DNA of 45,370 bases, taken from the NCBI GenBank assembly GCA_041674705.1, contig JBAYVF010000014.1:1-45370 (forward strand), given 5' to 3'. Every line of letters starts with the position of its first letter. The stretch's first letter is position 1. Below, piece after piece: positions 7,609 to 15,339 of the stretch. The position numbers and the translations under genes are program-made. Below the pieces are notes generated by a model, which was not told where the DNA came from, did not search any database, and saw nothing but the letters and a program-made list of their open reading frames with translations. The DNA is from Aquincolibacterium sp041674705. Its GTDB lineage: Bacteria > Omnitrophota > Omnitrophia > Omnitrophales > Aquincolibacteriaceae.

Positions 7609-9705
7609 ATGGCCCTTCCTCAAAAGCGTTCTTCAGGAGCGAAAGACGGTCTGAGGAACGCTTTTTTGTTTTTCATGACGGCCTGTTTTTTGGGAGCATT
7701 TCTTTCGGCGGGTCACGCCGCCCCCAAAATCCAAAAACAACAGGCCCAGGAAACCATTGTCCAACAGATTGGTCCTCCAAGCGGGGAAGTCTCCCTCGAT
7801 ATCGGAAAAGTTTACAACATCGTTCCTGCCGGCAAGCCCCTTCGCCTCTCTACGCAATTCAAGGTGGTGGACGATTTTAACGCCTCAGAGCTCAAGAACA
7901 GCTTGGGAGGAGCCTGGATCGTGGAAAAAGGAGAGGAGAAAAAGGTCAGGCTGGATCTGAAGAAAGAAGACGCGCGCGGAGCCAAATCCGGAGCTTCTTT
8001 GTGGGCCAGGGCCAATCTCAAAAAAAAGGAGAAGGCGACTTTCAAAACCTCCCTGGAAAGGTTGGATATGAGCGCGGCTCACTACCTCGCGCTTAAGTGC
8101 AAAACGGACGCTTCGGCCCCCTTCAAGGGGCGCTTGCGCGTCGCTTTGACGGATTGGGCGGGCAAGACCGTGGAAAAGGATATTACCGAGGCTTGTCTTG
8201 AGAAGAACGGGTGGGGTGAGGTTGTTTTGCCGATGAATGTTTTTATGGGCGTCGATCTTGATCAGCTCAGCTTCCTCTCGTTCAACGTTTTTGCGCGGGA
8301 TCAAAACATGGCTGGGAAAGTCGGCCTGGATGAAATAGCTTTCTTTGGCCACCCGGAAGTCGGGTTCGAAAGCGTGGAGGACAACTTTGTCGGATTCCCG
8401 CGTTCTGTGATGGACGAACACCGGCGCGAAGAACTTTTAGCGACCGCAAACGACAAAGAGATGCTTCTCAAGATCGCCCGGGACACCTGGCGGTATTTTG
8501 AAAACGCCACCGATAAAAGAAACCATCTTGTTTCGGACCATTTTAAAGTCGGAGATTTCCCGCTCGCAGCCGCTTATACCTCGCCTACTAATATCGCCCT
8601 GGACCTTATGGGGACCGTTGCCGCCCGAGAGCTGGAGATTATTACCCCGGCGGCGGCCGCTCAGCGCGTCCAGAGCACCCTGAAAACGCTAAAAAAAATG
8701 GACACGTGGAAGGGTTTTTTCTTCAATTTTTATGAGACCACTCAGCTCGGGGTGAGCCGGCGGTTTGCCTCAAGCATTGACAACGGATGGCTTGCCATTG
8801 CGCTGGTGGTGGTTCGTCAGGCTTTTCCGGGCGAGATCGCAAAAGAGGCTACGGAAATTCTTGACCGGTTTCATTTTCAGGAATTCCTGGACCCCGACAC
8901 CAACCACCTTGCTATTGGTTACGATGTCGAGAGGCAAAGCCCCACGCCATATCATTATGGGATGCTTGTGACCGAGGCGCGCGCGATGAGTCTTTACGCG
9001 ATCGGCAAGGGCGATCTTCCCCAGGAGCACTGGTGGTATCTTTATCGCACGGCCCCGGACGCGTGGGAATGGCAGACGCAAAAACCCAAGGGCAAAATGG
9101 TCGAGCACGACAAGATCAGCTATTTCCAGGGGTACTATAAGGAAGGGGAGAAAAAATTCGTGCCAAGCTGGGGAGGATCCCTTTTTGAATTTTTAATGCC
9201 GACGCTGGTGATCCGCGAACAAAAATTCGCTCCCAAAGGACTTGGGCTGAACGACAAAATAGTAACGGAGCTTCATAGGGATTACGCGTTGAAGGAAAAA
9301 AAATATCCTGTTTGGGGGATTTCGCCTTCCGCGACGGCCGATGGACGGCGTTGGATGTATGGAGAATACGGAATTAAACGGCTGGGCGTGAAAGGATATC
9401 CGGACCGCGCGGTGATCACCCCGCACGCGAGTTTTCTAGCCCTGGATGCCCTCCCCAAGGATGCTATCAAAAACATCCGGAAACTTCTCACGTTCGATAT
9501 TTATGGAGAATATGGTTTTTATGATTCCATCACTTTCCCGAACAAGAAGGTGAACACCCAATACCTGGCCTTGGATCAAGGGATGATTCTTATCCCGATC
9601 GCGAATTATCTGAAGAAAGGCGTGATCCAGGAGTATTTTCATAAAGATCCGGTGGGCAAAAAGGCTAAAGAGTTGCTGGAGAAGGAAGATTTCTTCAAGG
9701 GTTGA
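7609..9705 (+). CDS. Exported glycoamylase-domain (PF10091/COG5368-type) glucan-active protein
   Basis: A signal peptide is visible: a basic start (KRSSGAKDGLR), a hydrophobic core and a likely cleavage after SAGHA (about residue 37). Residues about 60-235 look like a beta-sandwich similar to carbohydrate-binding modules. Residues about 280-690 match the glycoamylase fold found in cyclic beta-1,2-glucan synthases and in GH144-type endo-beta-1,2-glucanases: SFEYL-like SWGGSLFEFLMP, YPVWGISPSATADG, GEYGFYDSI and YLALDQGMILIPIANYL. The likely role is cutting or trimming a glucan in the periplasm or at the surface. It starts 10 bp after the GH94 stop with no clear ribosome binding site, so coupled translation is likely. 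The fold assignment is firm; a beta-1,2-glucan substrate is an inference from the pairing with GH94. Confidence 0.85.
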   Translation: MALPQKRSSGAKDGLRNAFLFFMTACFLGAFLSAGHAAPKIQKQQAQETIVQQIGPPSGEVSLDIGKVYNIVPAGKPLRLSTQFKVVDDFNASELKNSLGGAWIVEKGEEKKVRLDLKKEDARGAKSGASLWARANLKKKEKATFKTSLERLDMSAAHYLALKCKTDASAPFKGRLRVALTDWAGKTVEKDITEACLEKNGWGEVVLPMNVFMGVDLDQLSFLSFNVFARDQNMAGKVGLDEIAFFGHPEVGFESVEDNFVGFPRSVMDEHRREELLATANDKEMLLKIARDTWRYFENATDKRNHLVSDHFKVGDFPLAAAYTSPTNIALDLMGTVAARELEIITPAAAAQRVQSTLKTLKKMDTWKGFFFNFYETTQLGVSRRFASSIDNGWLAIALVVVRQAFPGEIAKEATEILDRFHFQEFLDPDTNHLAIGYDVERQSPTPYHYGMLVTEARAMSLYAIGKGDLPQEHWWYLYRTAPDAWEWQTQKPKGKMVEHDKISYFQGYYKEGEKKFVPSWGGSLFEFLMPTLVIREQKFAPKGLGLNDKIVTELHRDYALKEKKYPVWGISPSATADGRRWMYGEYGIKRLGVKGYPDRAVITPHASFLALDALPKDAIKNIRKLLTFDIYGEYGFYDSITFPNKKVNTQYLALDQGMILIPIANYLKKGVIQEYFHKDPVGKKAKELLEKEDFFKG

Positions 9706-9788
9706 CGGCCCGCTAATCCCTTTTCAGGCAAGGGGATGCGCGTGCTTATGAAGAAGTTTTAATATCCACGCAAAGTGGCGCTCAATTA

Positions 9789-9805
9789 ATGCTTTGAAAA
9801 AGCAT
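9789..9805. promoter_or_regulatory. Palindrome upstream of the ROK gene, candidate operator
   Basis: ATGCTTT-GAA-AAAGCAT is a perfect 7-bp inverted repeat with a 3-base centre, about 100 bp before the ROK gene. TTGAAA (9794-9799), with TAAACT 16 bases further on (9816-9821), forms a weak promoter-like pair that overlaps it. This would suit autoregulation by the ROK protein. The rest of 9706-9900 shows a weak hairpin after the previous stop (ATCCCTT and AAGGGGAT, 9716-9737) without a T tract, and the GAAAGGAG ribosome binding site before 9901. Confidence 0.4.
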
Positions 9806-9900
9806 ATTGTAGAGTTAAACTGAGCGACACATGTGGCACTTATATAGCGGTAGAAGAACAAGTTACAACAAAGACAATTTTTGAAAGGAGCGCCCATTCC

Positions 9901-11118
9901 ATGATTATCAAGCAAATGCTCAAAGACCGCACGCTTACCGACAAAGAAAGAAAAAATCTTGGCATTCTCGAGGTCATTCGCAAGAACGGACCGATCTCCA
10001 GGACCGATATTTCGAAACTCACGGAATTGAACATTGTGACGGTATCGAACTACGTGAGCCATTACATCAAAAAAGGTCTGGTGATCGAAGGGGAGCTGGA
10101 TGAATCCACCGGCGGACGGAAACCCGTGCTTGTGGAGCTCAATCCCAAGGCAGGTTATATCGTGGGCGTTGGGCTTAATATGATGAGCATGGTAGCCGTG
10201 CTTGTGGATCTTGAGATCAATGTGATCAGCGAGATCAAGCGGGAAAGAGCTCCTGAGAATTCCGAAAAGATCATCCTTCAGATGGTAGACCTTGCGGCGG
10301 AAATTATTGAAAAAGCCGAGGTCGATAAAGCGAAGATCGTCGGCGTTGGCGTCGGCATCCCCGGGATCATTGACGAGCGCGGACGCACGATCCGTTGGCC
10401 CCAAAGTCTGGGAGACAAAGACATTTCCGTTTGCTCTTCGATCAAAGACACTTTTGAAAAACGGCTCAACATTCCCACGATCGTCGAAAACGACGCCAAT
10501 GCCGCCGTGCTCGGTGAAAAATGGCTGGGACTTGATCGCGATGTGCGGAACATGGTTTACATGTTTTCGGGCGTAGGTTGCGGCATTCTGATCAACGAGG
10601 AGATCTATCGCGGAGCGAACGGCGCCGCGGGAGAGCTCGGGATCACAAGCGCACACGCAAGCAAGGATTACTCCTTCAAGATCGCGACCCAGCTTGGGCG
10701 ATGGGAAATGGACATTGGCATGGTCCGTTATGCCCGCGAGCGGATCGAAAAAGGCGAGCCCTCGGCCCTAAAAGATATGGTCAAAGGCGATCTCTCAAAG
10801 CTGACTTTCAAAGAGATCATCAAAGGCATCAAGGAGAAAGACGCTTTGGCGATCAAGGCGGCGGAGCAGGCCGGGCAAGACCTTGGCAAGAAGATCGCGT
10901 TTATCGTGAACCTTCTTAATCCCGAGGTGGTTGTGATCGGCGGAGGCATTGAAGACTGCGGCTCAGCCCTTCTCGACTCCATCAAGAACACGGTCAAGGA
11001 ATGGTCCGTGGAAGAAGCCGCGACGCAGGTCAAGATCATCCCCTCCGCTTTCGGTGAGAACGCGGTGGCGCTTGGCGTGGTGGGCATTGTGGCTCGCGAA
11101 GTTTTCGCGCAGGCCTAA
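9901..11118 (+). CDS. ROK-family transcriptional regulator
   Basis: ROK proteins of this length (405 aa) combine an N-terminal winged helix-turn-helix with a sugar-kinase-like domain and usually repress sugar genes until the inducer binds. The helix-turn-helix lies at about 17-62 (ILEVIRKNGPISRTDISKLT). The kinase-like domain starts near 83, with GVGVGIPGIID (about 149-158), the catalytic-site motif ENDANAAVLGE (196-206) and GVGCGILI (225-232). The usual zinc centre is missing: the His of the GExGH motif is Ile here (GELGIT, 244-249), and no CxCGxxGCxE motif follows. A strong GAAAGGAG precedes the ATG. Position after the glucan genes suggests it controls them. bioB follows after 24 bp. Confidence 0.9.
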   Translation: MIIKQMLKDRTLTDKERKNLGILEVIRKNGPISRTDISKLTELNIVTVSNYVSHYIKKGLVIEGELDESTGGRKPVLVELNPKAGYIVGVGLNMMSMVAVLVDLEINVISEIKRERAPENSEKIILQMVDLAAEIIEKAEVDKAKIVGVGVGIPGIIDERGRTIRWPQSLGDKDISVCSSIKDTFEKRLNIPTIVENDANAAVLGEKWLGLDRDVRNMVYMFSGVGCGILINEEIYRGANGAAGELGITSAHASKDYSFKIATQLGRWEMDIGMVRYARERIEKGEPSALKDMVKGDLSKLTFKEIIKGIKEKDALAIKAAEQAGQDLGKKIAFIVNLLNPEVVVIGGGIEDCGSALLDSIKNTVKEWSVEEAATQVKIIPSAFGENAVALGVVGIVAREVFAQA

Positions 11119-11122
11119 ACGC

Positions 11123-11143
11123 TTTCAGCTTTTACGCCTGAAA
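11123..11143 (+). promoter_or_regulatory. Small hairpin overlapping the bioB start codon
   Basis: TTTCAG at 11123-11128 and CTGAAA at 11138-11143 form a 6-bp inverted repeat with a 9-base loop, and the last A is the first base of the bioB ATG. No ribosome binding site is evident between the ROK stop and bioB, so the hairpin may affect initiation. It does not resemble the BirA operator. It is short enough to be chance. Confidence 0.25.
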
Positions 11144-12171
11144 TGAAAGCCTTTGTCCAAGAGCTCACGTCTCGGGTCCTCGCAGGTGGGACCATCACTG
11201 CGGCCGAAGCCCTTCGTCTCAGTTCGATCCAGGACTCCCCGACGATCGACCTTCTTTTGAGCTCCGCCCACGAGATCACCACCCGGTTTCGTCCTTCCCA
11301 GGCCGACCTTTGTTCGCTTGTAAACGCCAAAAGCTATCTCTGCTCCGAAGATTGCGGCTTTTGCTCCCAATCCTCCCACTACAAAACGGGCGTGAAGCGC
11401 TACCCGCTGATGAGCCCGGAAGCGATCCTGGAAGAAGCAAAAAAAAGCGAAGCGAACGGCGTTCAAAGTTTTTGCGTGGTCACAAGCGGCGAAACTCTGA
11501 ATGACGCCGAATTTGAACAGGTGCTCGCGACGTTTCGCCTGCTAAGCGAGAAGACCCACCTCCGGCTCGATGGATCTCTTGGGAATCTGACGACGGAGCA
11601 GATCCGAAAACTTCGCGCAGCCGGGATGCGGCGGTTCAACCATAACCTCCAATGCTCGCGGGAGTTTTACCCCGAGATCGTTTCTACCCACACTTATGAT
11701 GAGCGGATGGAAACGCTCAAATTCCTGAAGGAAAACGGCGTTGAAGTATGCTCGGGCGGCATTTTTGGGATGGGGGAGACCGCGGAAGACCGGATCCGTC
11801 TCGCCTTCGAGCTGGTCTCTTATGAGCTTCATTGTCTGCCGATCAACGTTCTGAACCCCCGGCCCGGGACGCCGCTTGAAGGACGATCCGCCATCTCACC
11901 CGAAGAAATCGTGAAAACGATCGCGATTTTCCGCTTTATTCACCCTCGAGCAAATATCAAACTCGCCGGGGGACGCGAGCTGAATCTCGGCGTTTATTTT
12001 CAAGAAAAGGCTCTTCGCGGCGGAGCAAACGGTTTTGTCGTTGGCGGCTATCTCACCACGGCAGGAAACCCGCTCCAAGAAGATATCGGCATGCTTCTGC
12101 GCTCCGGCTTTTCGTTAGGAAATGCTCCTGAACACAACCCCTGCCCGACCGGCTGCGGTCAAAGCCAATAA
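11143..12171 (+). CDS. bioB: Biotin synthase BioB, radical SAM, with altered auxiliary-cluster ligands
   Basis: BioB inserts sulfur into dethiobiotin to make biotin. The radical-SAM cluster motif CSEDCGFC gives Cys67, Cys71 and Cys74, followed by QSSHYKTGV. FNHNL, VCSGGIFGMGET and the C-terminal LAGGRELNLG complete the family pattern; 342 aa is normal. Compared with my memory of E. coli BioB, two of the four [2Fe-2S] ligands are conserved (Cys111 for Cys97, Cys203 for Cys188), but Cys128 is Asp143 and Arg260 is Lys273. An extra Cys171 lies in HNLQCS, where E. coli has HNLDTS. This agrees with the Type II BioB of obligate anaerobes, which uses a [4Fe-5S] cluster. It heads the biotin cluster. 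Confidence 0.96.
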   Translation: MKAFVQELTSRVLAGGTITAAEALRLSSIQDSPTIDLLLSSAHEITTRFRPSQADLCSLVNAKSYLCSEDCGFCSQSSHYKTGVKRYPLMSPEAILEEAKKSEANGVQSFCVVTSGETLNDAEFEQVLATFRLLSEKTHLRLDGSLGNLTTEQIRKLRAAGMRRFNHNLQCSREFYPEIVSTHTYDERMETLKFLKENGVEVCSGGIFGMGETAEDRIRLAFELVSYELHCLPINVLNPRPGTPLEGRSAISPEEIVKTIAIFRFIHPRANIKLAGGRELNLGVYFQEKALRGGANGFVVGGYLTTAGNPLQEDIGMLLRSGFSLGNAPEHNPCPTGCGQSQ

Positions 12172-12174
12172 GCC

Positions 12175-12903
12175 TTGGAACCCTCTCTTAAAGGAAGAAC
12201 AATCCTCATTACGGGCGGCACCAGCGAACTTGGCCAGCCGCTTGTCCGCAAAGCCTTACAGCAAGGGGCGCGTGTTTTTTTCACGTATTTTATGGATGAA
12301 GAAACCGCAGGGCAACTCGAGTTGCTTGGGGCCCATGGCGCTGCCGTTGACCTTGCAAGCGCGAAAGCGATGGACGAGTTTGTTGCGGAATTCCAGAAAA
12401 AAACCGAACAACTGGACATTCTGATCCACAACGCCGCGATGACCGCGGATGCGTTGATCGAAAAAATGTCGGAACAGCAATGGGATAAGGTTATTAGTGT
12501 TAATCTTAAAGCGCCGTTTTATCTCACGCGGCAGTTGTTGTCGCTTCTTTTAAGGTCCCCCCAGGCGAAGATCTTTACTCTGGTAAGCCGCGCAGGTTTG
12601 AGCGGGCTTGCGGGGGCAGCGAATTATGCCGCCTCCAAAGGCGGGCTGATCGCCATGACCAAAACGCTTGCCAAGGAACTCGGGCGCAAGAAAATTCTTG
12701 TGAATGCGGTGAACCCCGGATTTATGAGATCTTCCATGACAGAGAATGTCCCCGAGGAAGTTCTTCAGCAAAATATCGAGATGAGCCCGCTCAAAAGCTT
12801 TACGGACCCCGAAGAAGTCGCGGATTTTTTGATCTATCTGTCTTCCGAAAAAATGCGCAGGGTCACGGGGCAAGTCTTTCATTTCGAATCCCGCCCTTTC
12901 TAG
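12175..12903 (+). CDS. Short-chain dehydrogenase/reductase, FabG-like, inside the biotin cluster
   Basis: This 242-aa protein is a classical SDR resembling 3-oxoacyl-ACP reductase (FabG). The catalytic residues are present: Asn110 (ISVN), Ser138 (VSRAG), Tyr151 and Lys155 (YAASK). The nucleotide loop TGGTSELG (13-20) has Glu where the middle Gly of TGxxxGxG normally stands. The C-terminal TGQVFHFE resembles TGQVLHVDGG of FabG. The start is TTG at 12175, three bases after the bioB stop and without a clear ribosome binding site, which suggests coupling to bioB. Lying between bioB and a ketosynthase, it may reduce a 3-oxoacyl intermediate on the way to a pimeloyl thioester. This is an inference; the substrate is not readable. 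Confidence 0.88.
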   Translation: MEPSLKGRTILITGGTSELGQPLVRKALQQGARVFFTYFMDEETAGQLELLGAHGAAVDLASAKAMDEFVAEFQKKTEQLDILIHNAAMTADALIEKMSEQQWDKVISVNLKAPFYLTRQLLSLLLRSPQAKIFTLVSRAGLSGLAGAANYAASKGGLIAMTKTLAKELGRKKILVNAVNPGFMRSSMTENVPEEVLQQNIEMSPLKSFTDPEEVADFLIYLSSEKMRRVTGQVFHFESRPF

Positions 12904-12925
12904 CGGCGCGGGAAAGAGACAAGCT

Positions 12926-12944
12926 TCTTTTTCTGTGAAAAAGA
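12926..12944. promoter_or_regulatory. Palindrome overlapping the -35 region of the ketosynthase promoter
   Basis: TCTTTTTCTGTGAAAAAGA is a perfect 19-base inverted repeat (8-bp arms, TGT centre). It ends 12 bases before the TATAAT at 12957 and so covers the -35 position, a typical place for a repressor operator. It does not match the BirA, BioR or BioQ operators I remember. A folded RNA of this sequence is the alternative, as the tail of the SDR transcript. Confidence 0.4.
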
Positions 12945-12962
12945 GGCCTGTCCCTCTATAAT
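12933..12962 (+). promoter_or_regulatory. Internal promoter giving a near-leaderless ketosynthase mRNA
   Basis: A perfect TATAAT lies at 12957-12962. The best -35 is a weak CTGTGA (12933-12938) with an 18-base spacer. The predicted start, about 7 bases after the -10, leaves only around 5 bases before the ATG at 12974, and no Shine-Dalgarno sequence is visible in that gap. Confidence 0.5.
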
Positions 12963-12973
12963 ACTTCCTCATT

Positions 12974-14182
12974 ATGATAAAACGACGCGTCGTAGTCACT
13001 GGCATGGGGGTTCTTTCCTCGATCGGGAACACCCTTGGAGAGTTCCGAGAAAATCTTAAAAAAGGTGTCTCCGGAAAAGAGGACGCGGATCATTCCATCG
13101 TTGAAGGCCACAGGTTTCCGCCCGTGTTCCCCCTAAAAAATTTTAACGCGCATTCTTGCAAGACGCACCTCCTGGATCCTTTCATTCAATATGCCGTAGC
13201 TGCCGCGGAACAGGCGGTCGCCGACGCCCAATTCGACATGAAAGCGGTCGACCCTTACGACGTTGCGCTTTCTGTGAGCTCCAGCAAAGGAGGCGTTCAC
13301 AGCCTTGGAAAATTCAAAGAAAGGTTCGTGCGGAATCCCAGCGCGATCCTGGGCGCAAGGATGTTCACAAGCGCGGTCCCGAATTTTGCGGATCAGTGGA
13401 TCGCCCGGCGCATGAAGATCCAGGGGCCGGCTAAATGTTATGTGGCGGCGTGCGCGACCGGCACCGTCGCCATCGCTCAGGGTTTTCGCATGGTTTCTGA
13501 GGGAGATGCGGAATATTGCCTTGCCGGAGCTACAGACGCTTCAATCTCGCCGCTCTTGCTGGGCGGCTACAACAACATGAAGGCGCTTGCGGCCAAAAAC
13601 ATTCGCCCGTTCGACAAGCGGCGCGATGGATTTCTTGTGGGGGAGGGCGCGGGCGTGGTTTTTCTCGAGACGCTTGAGAGCGCGAAGAAGCGCGGCGCAA
13701 GAATCTATGGCGAGATCGCCGAAGCCGCTTATGGCCAGGACAGCAAGCAACCGATCCATTTTGATCTCCATGAACACGCGTTGTCCCACACGCTGGGGGT
13801 TCTTCTCAAAAGAGCCGGGATCACGCCGAAAGAGATCGACTACGTCAATTTGCACGGCACAGGCACGCGGCACGGAGATCTTTATGAGACGCTCGAGCTC
13901 AAAGAAGCTTTTGGCGAACAAGCTTACAAGATTCCGATGAGCTCGACGAAGGGCGCTACCGGACATATGCTTGGAGCCACGGGCGCCATTGAAATTATTG
14001 CGACGCTTCTGGGGATTCACGAGGGGTTCATCCCTCCCACCGTAGGACTTGAAGAAAAAGACCCGGCGTGCGATCTTGATTATACGCCGGGGAAAATGCG
14101 GAGCCTCAAGATCACCCACGCCATCAAGGCCTCCATGGGTTTTGGCGGCCAGGTCGCCGCGGTTCTTCTTCGAAAATTATGA
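12974..14182 (+). CDS. Beta-ketoacyl-ACP synthase (FabF-like) inside the biotin cluster
   Basis: This is a 402-aa decarboxylating ketosynthase of the FabB/FabF family. The Cys-His-His triad is intact: Cys160 (VAACATGTVAIA), His294 (NLHGTGT) and His331 (ATGHMLGATGAIE), with Lys326 in SSTKGATGH. The C-terminal loop reads GFGGQVA instead of the GFGGTNA of housekeeping FabF, so acyl-site selectivity may differ. It has its own promoter-like element and overlaps bioF by ATGA, so the two are translated together. No acyl carrier protein, FabD or FabH gene is nearby, which argues against a general fatty-acid locus. I infer a role in making the pimeloyl chain used by BioF; a secondary-metabolism ketosynthase is the alternative. 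Confidence 0.9.
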   Translation: MIKRRVVVTGMGVLSSIGNTLGEFRENLKKGVSGKEDADHSIVEGHRFPPVFPLKNFNAHSCKTHLLDPFIQYAVAAAEQAVADAQFDMKAVDPYDVALSVSSSKGGVHSLGKFKERFVRNPSAILGARMFTSAVPNFADQWIARRMKIQGPAKCYVAACATGTVAIAQGFRMVSEGDAEYCLAGATDASISPLLLGGYNNMKALAAKNIRPFDKRRDGFLVGEGAGVVFLETLESAKKRGARIYGEIAEAAYGQDSKQPIHFDLHEHALSHTLGVLLKRAGITPKEIDYVNLHGTGTRHGDLYETLELKEAFGEQAYKIPMSSTKGATGHMLGATGAIEIIATLLGIHEGFIPPTVGLEEKDPACDLDYTPGKMRSLKITHAIKASMGFGGQVAAVLLRKL

Positions 14183-15339
14183 AAAACGCTTACTTGCAAG
14201 AGCTACAAGAGCTCAAACAAAAGAATCTTTACCGCCAGCTCCGCGTTTTGAAAGAACACGAAGGGACACGGGCTGTTTTCGAAGGGCGGGAGATCCTTCT
14301 TTTCTGCGGTAACGATTATTTAGGCATGAGCCGTCACCCGCGAGTGATCGCGGCTGCGCATAAAGCGCTCGACCGGTACGGCGTGGGCGCGCGCTCGGCG
14401 CGATTGATCGCCGGGACCACCGAAGCGCATGCGAGGCTTGAAAAAAAGATCGCCGAATTCAAAAACAAGGAAGCCGCGCTCGTTTTTTCAGCCGGCTTTC
14501 TCGCGAACCTTGGGATCCTGACCGCCTTTGCGGGTAAAGAAGACGTTGTGATCATGGACAAGCTTTGCCACGCTTCCTTGATCGATGGGGCGAGGCTTTC
14601 CGGGGCCGAGATACGGGTTTTTCCGCATAAAAACTACAAAAAATGCGAAGAGGTCCTGAAAAAAAGCACGGCGCGACGGAAGATCCTTGTCACGGAAAAC
14701 GTTTTTGGTATGGATGGAGACCGCGCGGATCTTAAAGAGCTGGTACGTCTCAAAAAAAAATATGGCGCACTGCTTCTCGTGGATGACGCGCACGGCACAG
14801 GCGTGTTCGGGAAAAGCGGTCCCGGAGCGACCGCAGCTTTTTCAAAAGGGATCGATCTGATCATGGGAACGCTTTCCAAGGCGATTGGCGGGCTCGGCGG
14901 GTTTGTGGCGGCGGACAGGGTGCTGATCGATTATCTCGTTAACTTCGCCCGGCCGTTTATTTTCGCAACGGCCCTTTCGCCCGTTCTTTGTGAAGCCGCG
15001 CGAGAAGCTTTTTGTGTGGTCGAGGAAGAGCCAGCGCTCCTGAAAAGACTTTGGGCCAATATCCGCGAAGTTCATCGAGGGCTTACGGCTCTCGGATTCA
15101 ACCTTCCCAAACCCGAATCCGCAGTCCTGCCCGTGATCCTTGGCGCCGAGAAAGAAACCATGGAAGCCTTCGAACAATTACTCACCCAAGGGATCTTCAT
15201 TCCCGCCGTGCGTTATCCGACCGTTCCCAAAGGCAAGGCCCGGCTCCGGGTCACCGTTTCTGCCGCGCATACGAGGGAAGACACCGCAAGATTAATGGCG
15301 GCATTTTTAAAACTCAAACAACGCAAAAGGACAAAATAA
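14179..15339 (+). CDS. bioF: 8-amino-7-oxononanoate synthase BioF
   Basis: BioF condenses a pimeloyl thioester with L-alanine to form 8-amino-7-oxononanoate, using PLP. The fold-type I signature is complete: FCGNDYLGMS (42-51), the PLP-stacking His131 (CHASLIDG), VDDAHGTGVFG (201-211) and the Schiff-base Lys234 in GTLSKAIGG. The length, 386 aa, is normal. The ATG overlaps the ketosynthase stop (ATGA), and the stop overlaps the next ATG (TAATG), so three genes form a coupled block. This supports the ketosynthase acting just before BioF. Confidence 0.95.
   Translation: MKNAYLQELQELKQKNLYRQLRVLKEHEGTRAVFEGREILLFCGNDYLGMSRHPRVIAAAHKALDRYGVGARSARLIAGTTEAHARLEKKIAEFKNKEAALVFSAGFLANLGILTAFAGKEDVVIMDKLCHASLIDGARLSGAEIRVFPHKNYKKCEEVLKKSTARRKILVTENVFGMDGDRADLKELVRLKKKYGALLLVDDAHGTGVFGKSGPGATAAFSKGIDLIMGTLSKAIGGLGGFVAADRVLIDYLVNFARPFIFATALSPVLCEAAREAFCVVEEEPALLKRLWANIREVHRGLTALGFNLPKPESAVLPVILGAEKETMEAFEQLLTQGIFIPAVRYPTVPKGKARLRVTVSAAHTREDTARLMAAFLKLKQRKRTK

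Noticed and set aside
12974..14182. The FabF-like ketosynthase as part of an ordinary fatty-acid operon
   Set aside because: No acpP, fabD, fabH or plsX gene is nearby and it is coupled to bioF, so a housekeeping operon is not supported, though the possibility remains open.
15012..15338. Upstream extension of the metallopeptidase-like frame into bioF
   Set aside because: It overlaps bioF and would place the signal peptide internally; the ATG at 15339 explains the frame better.
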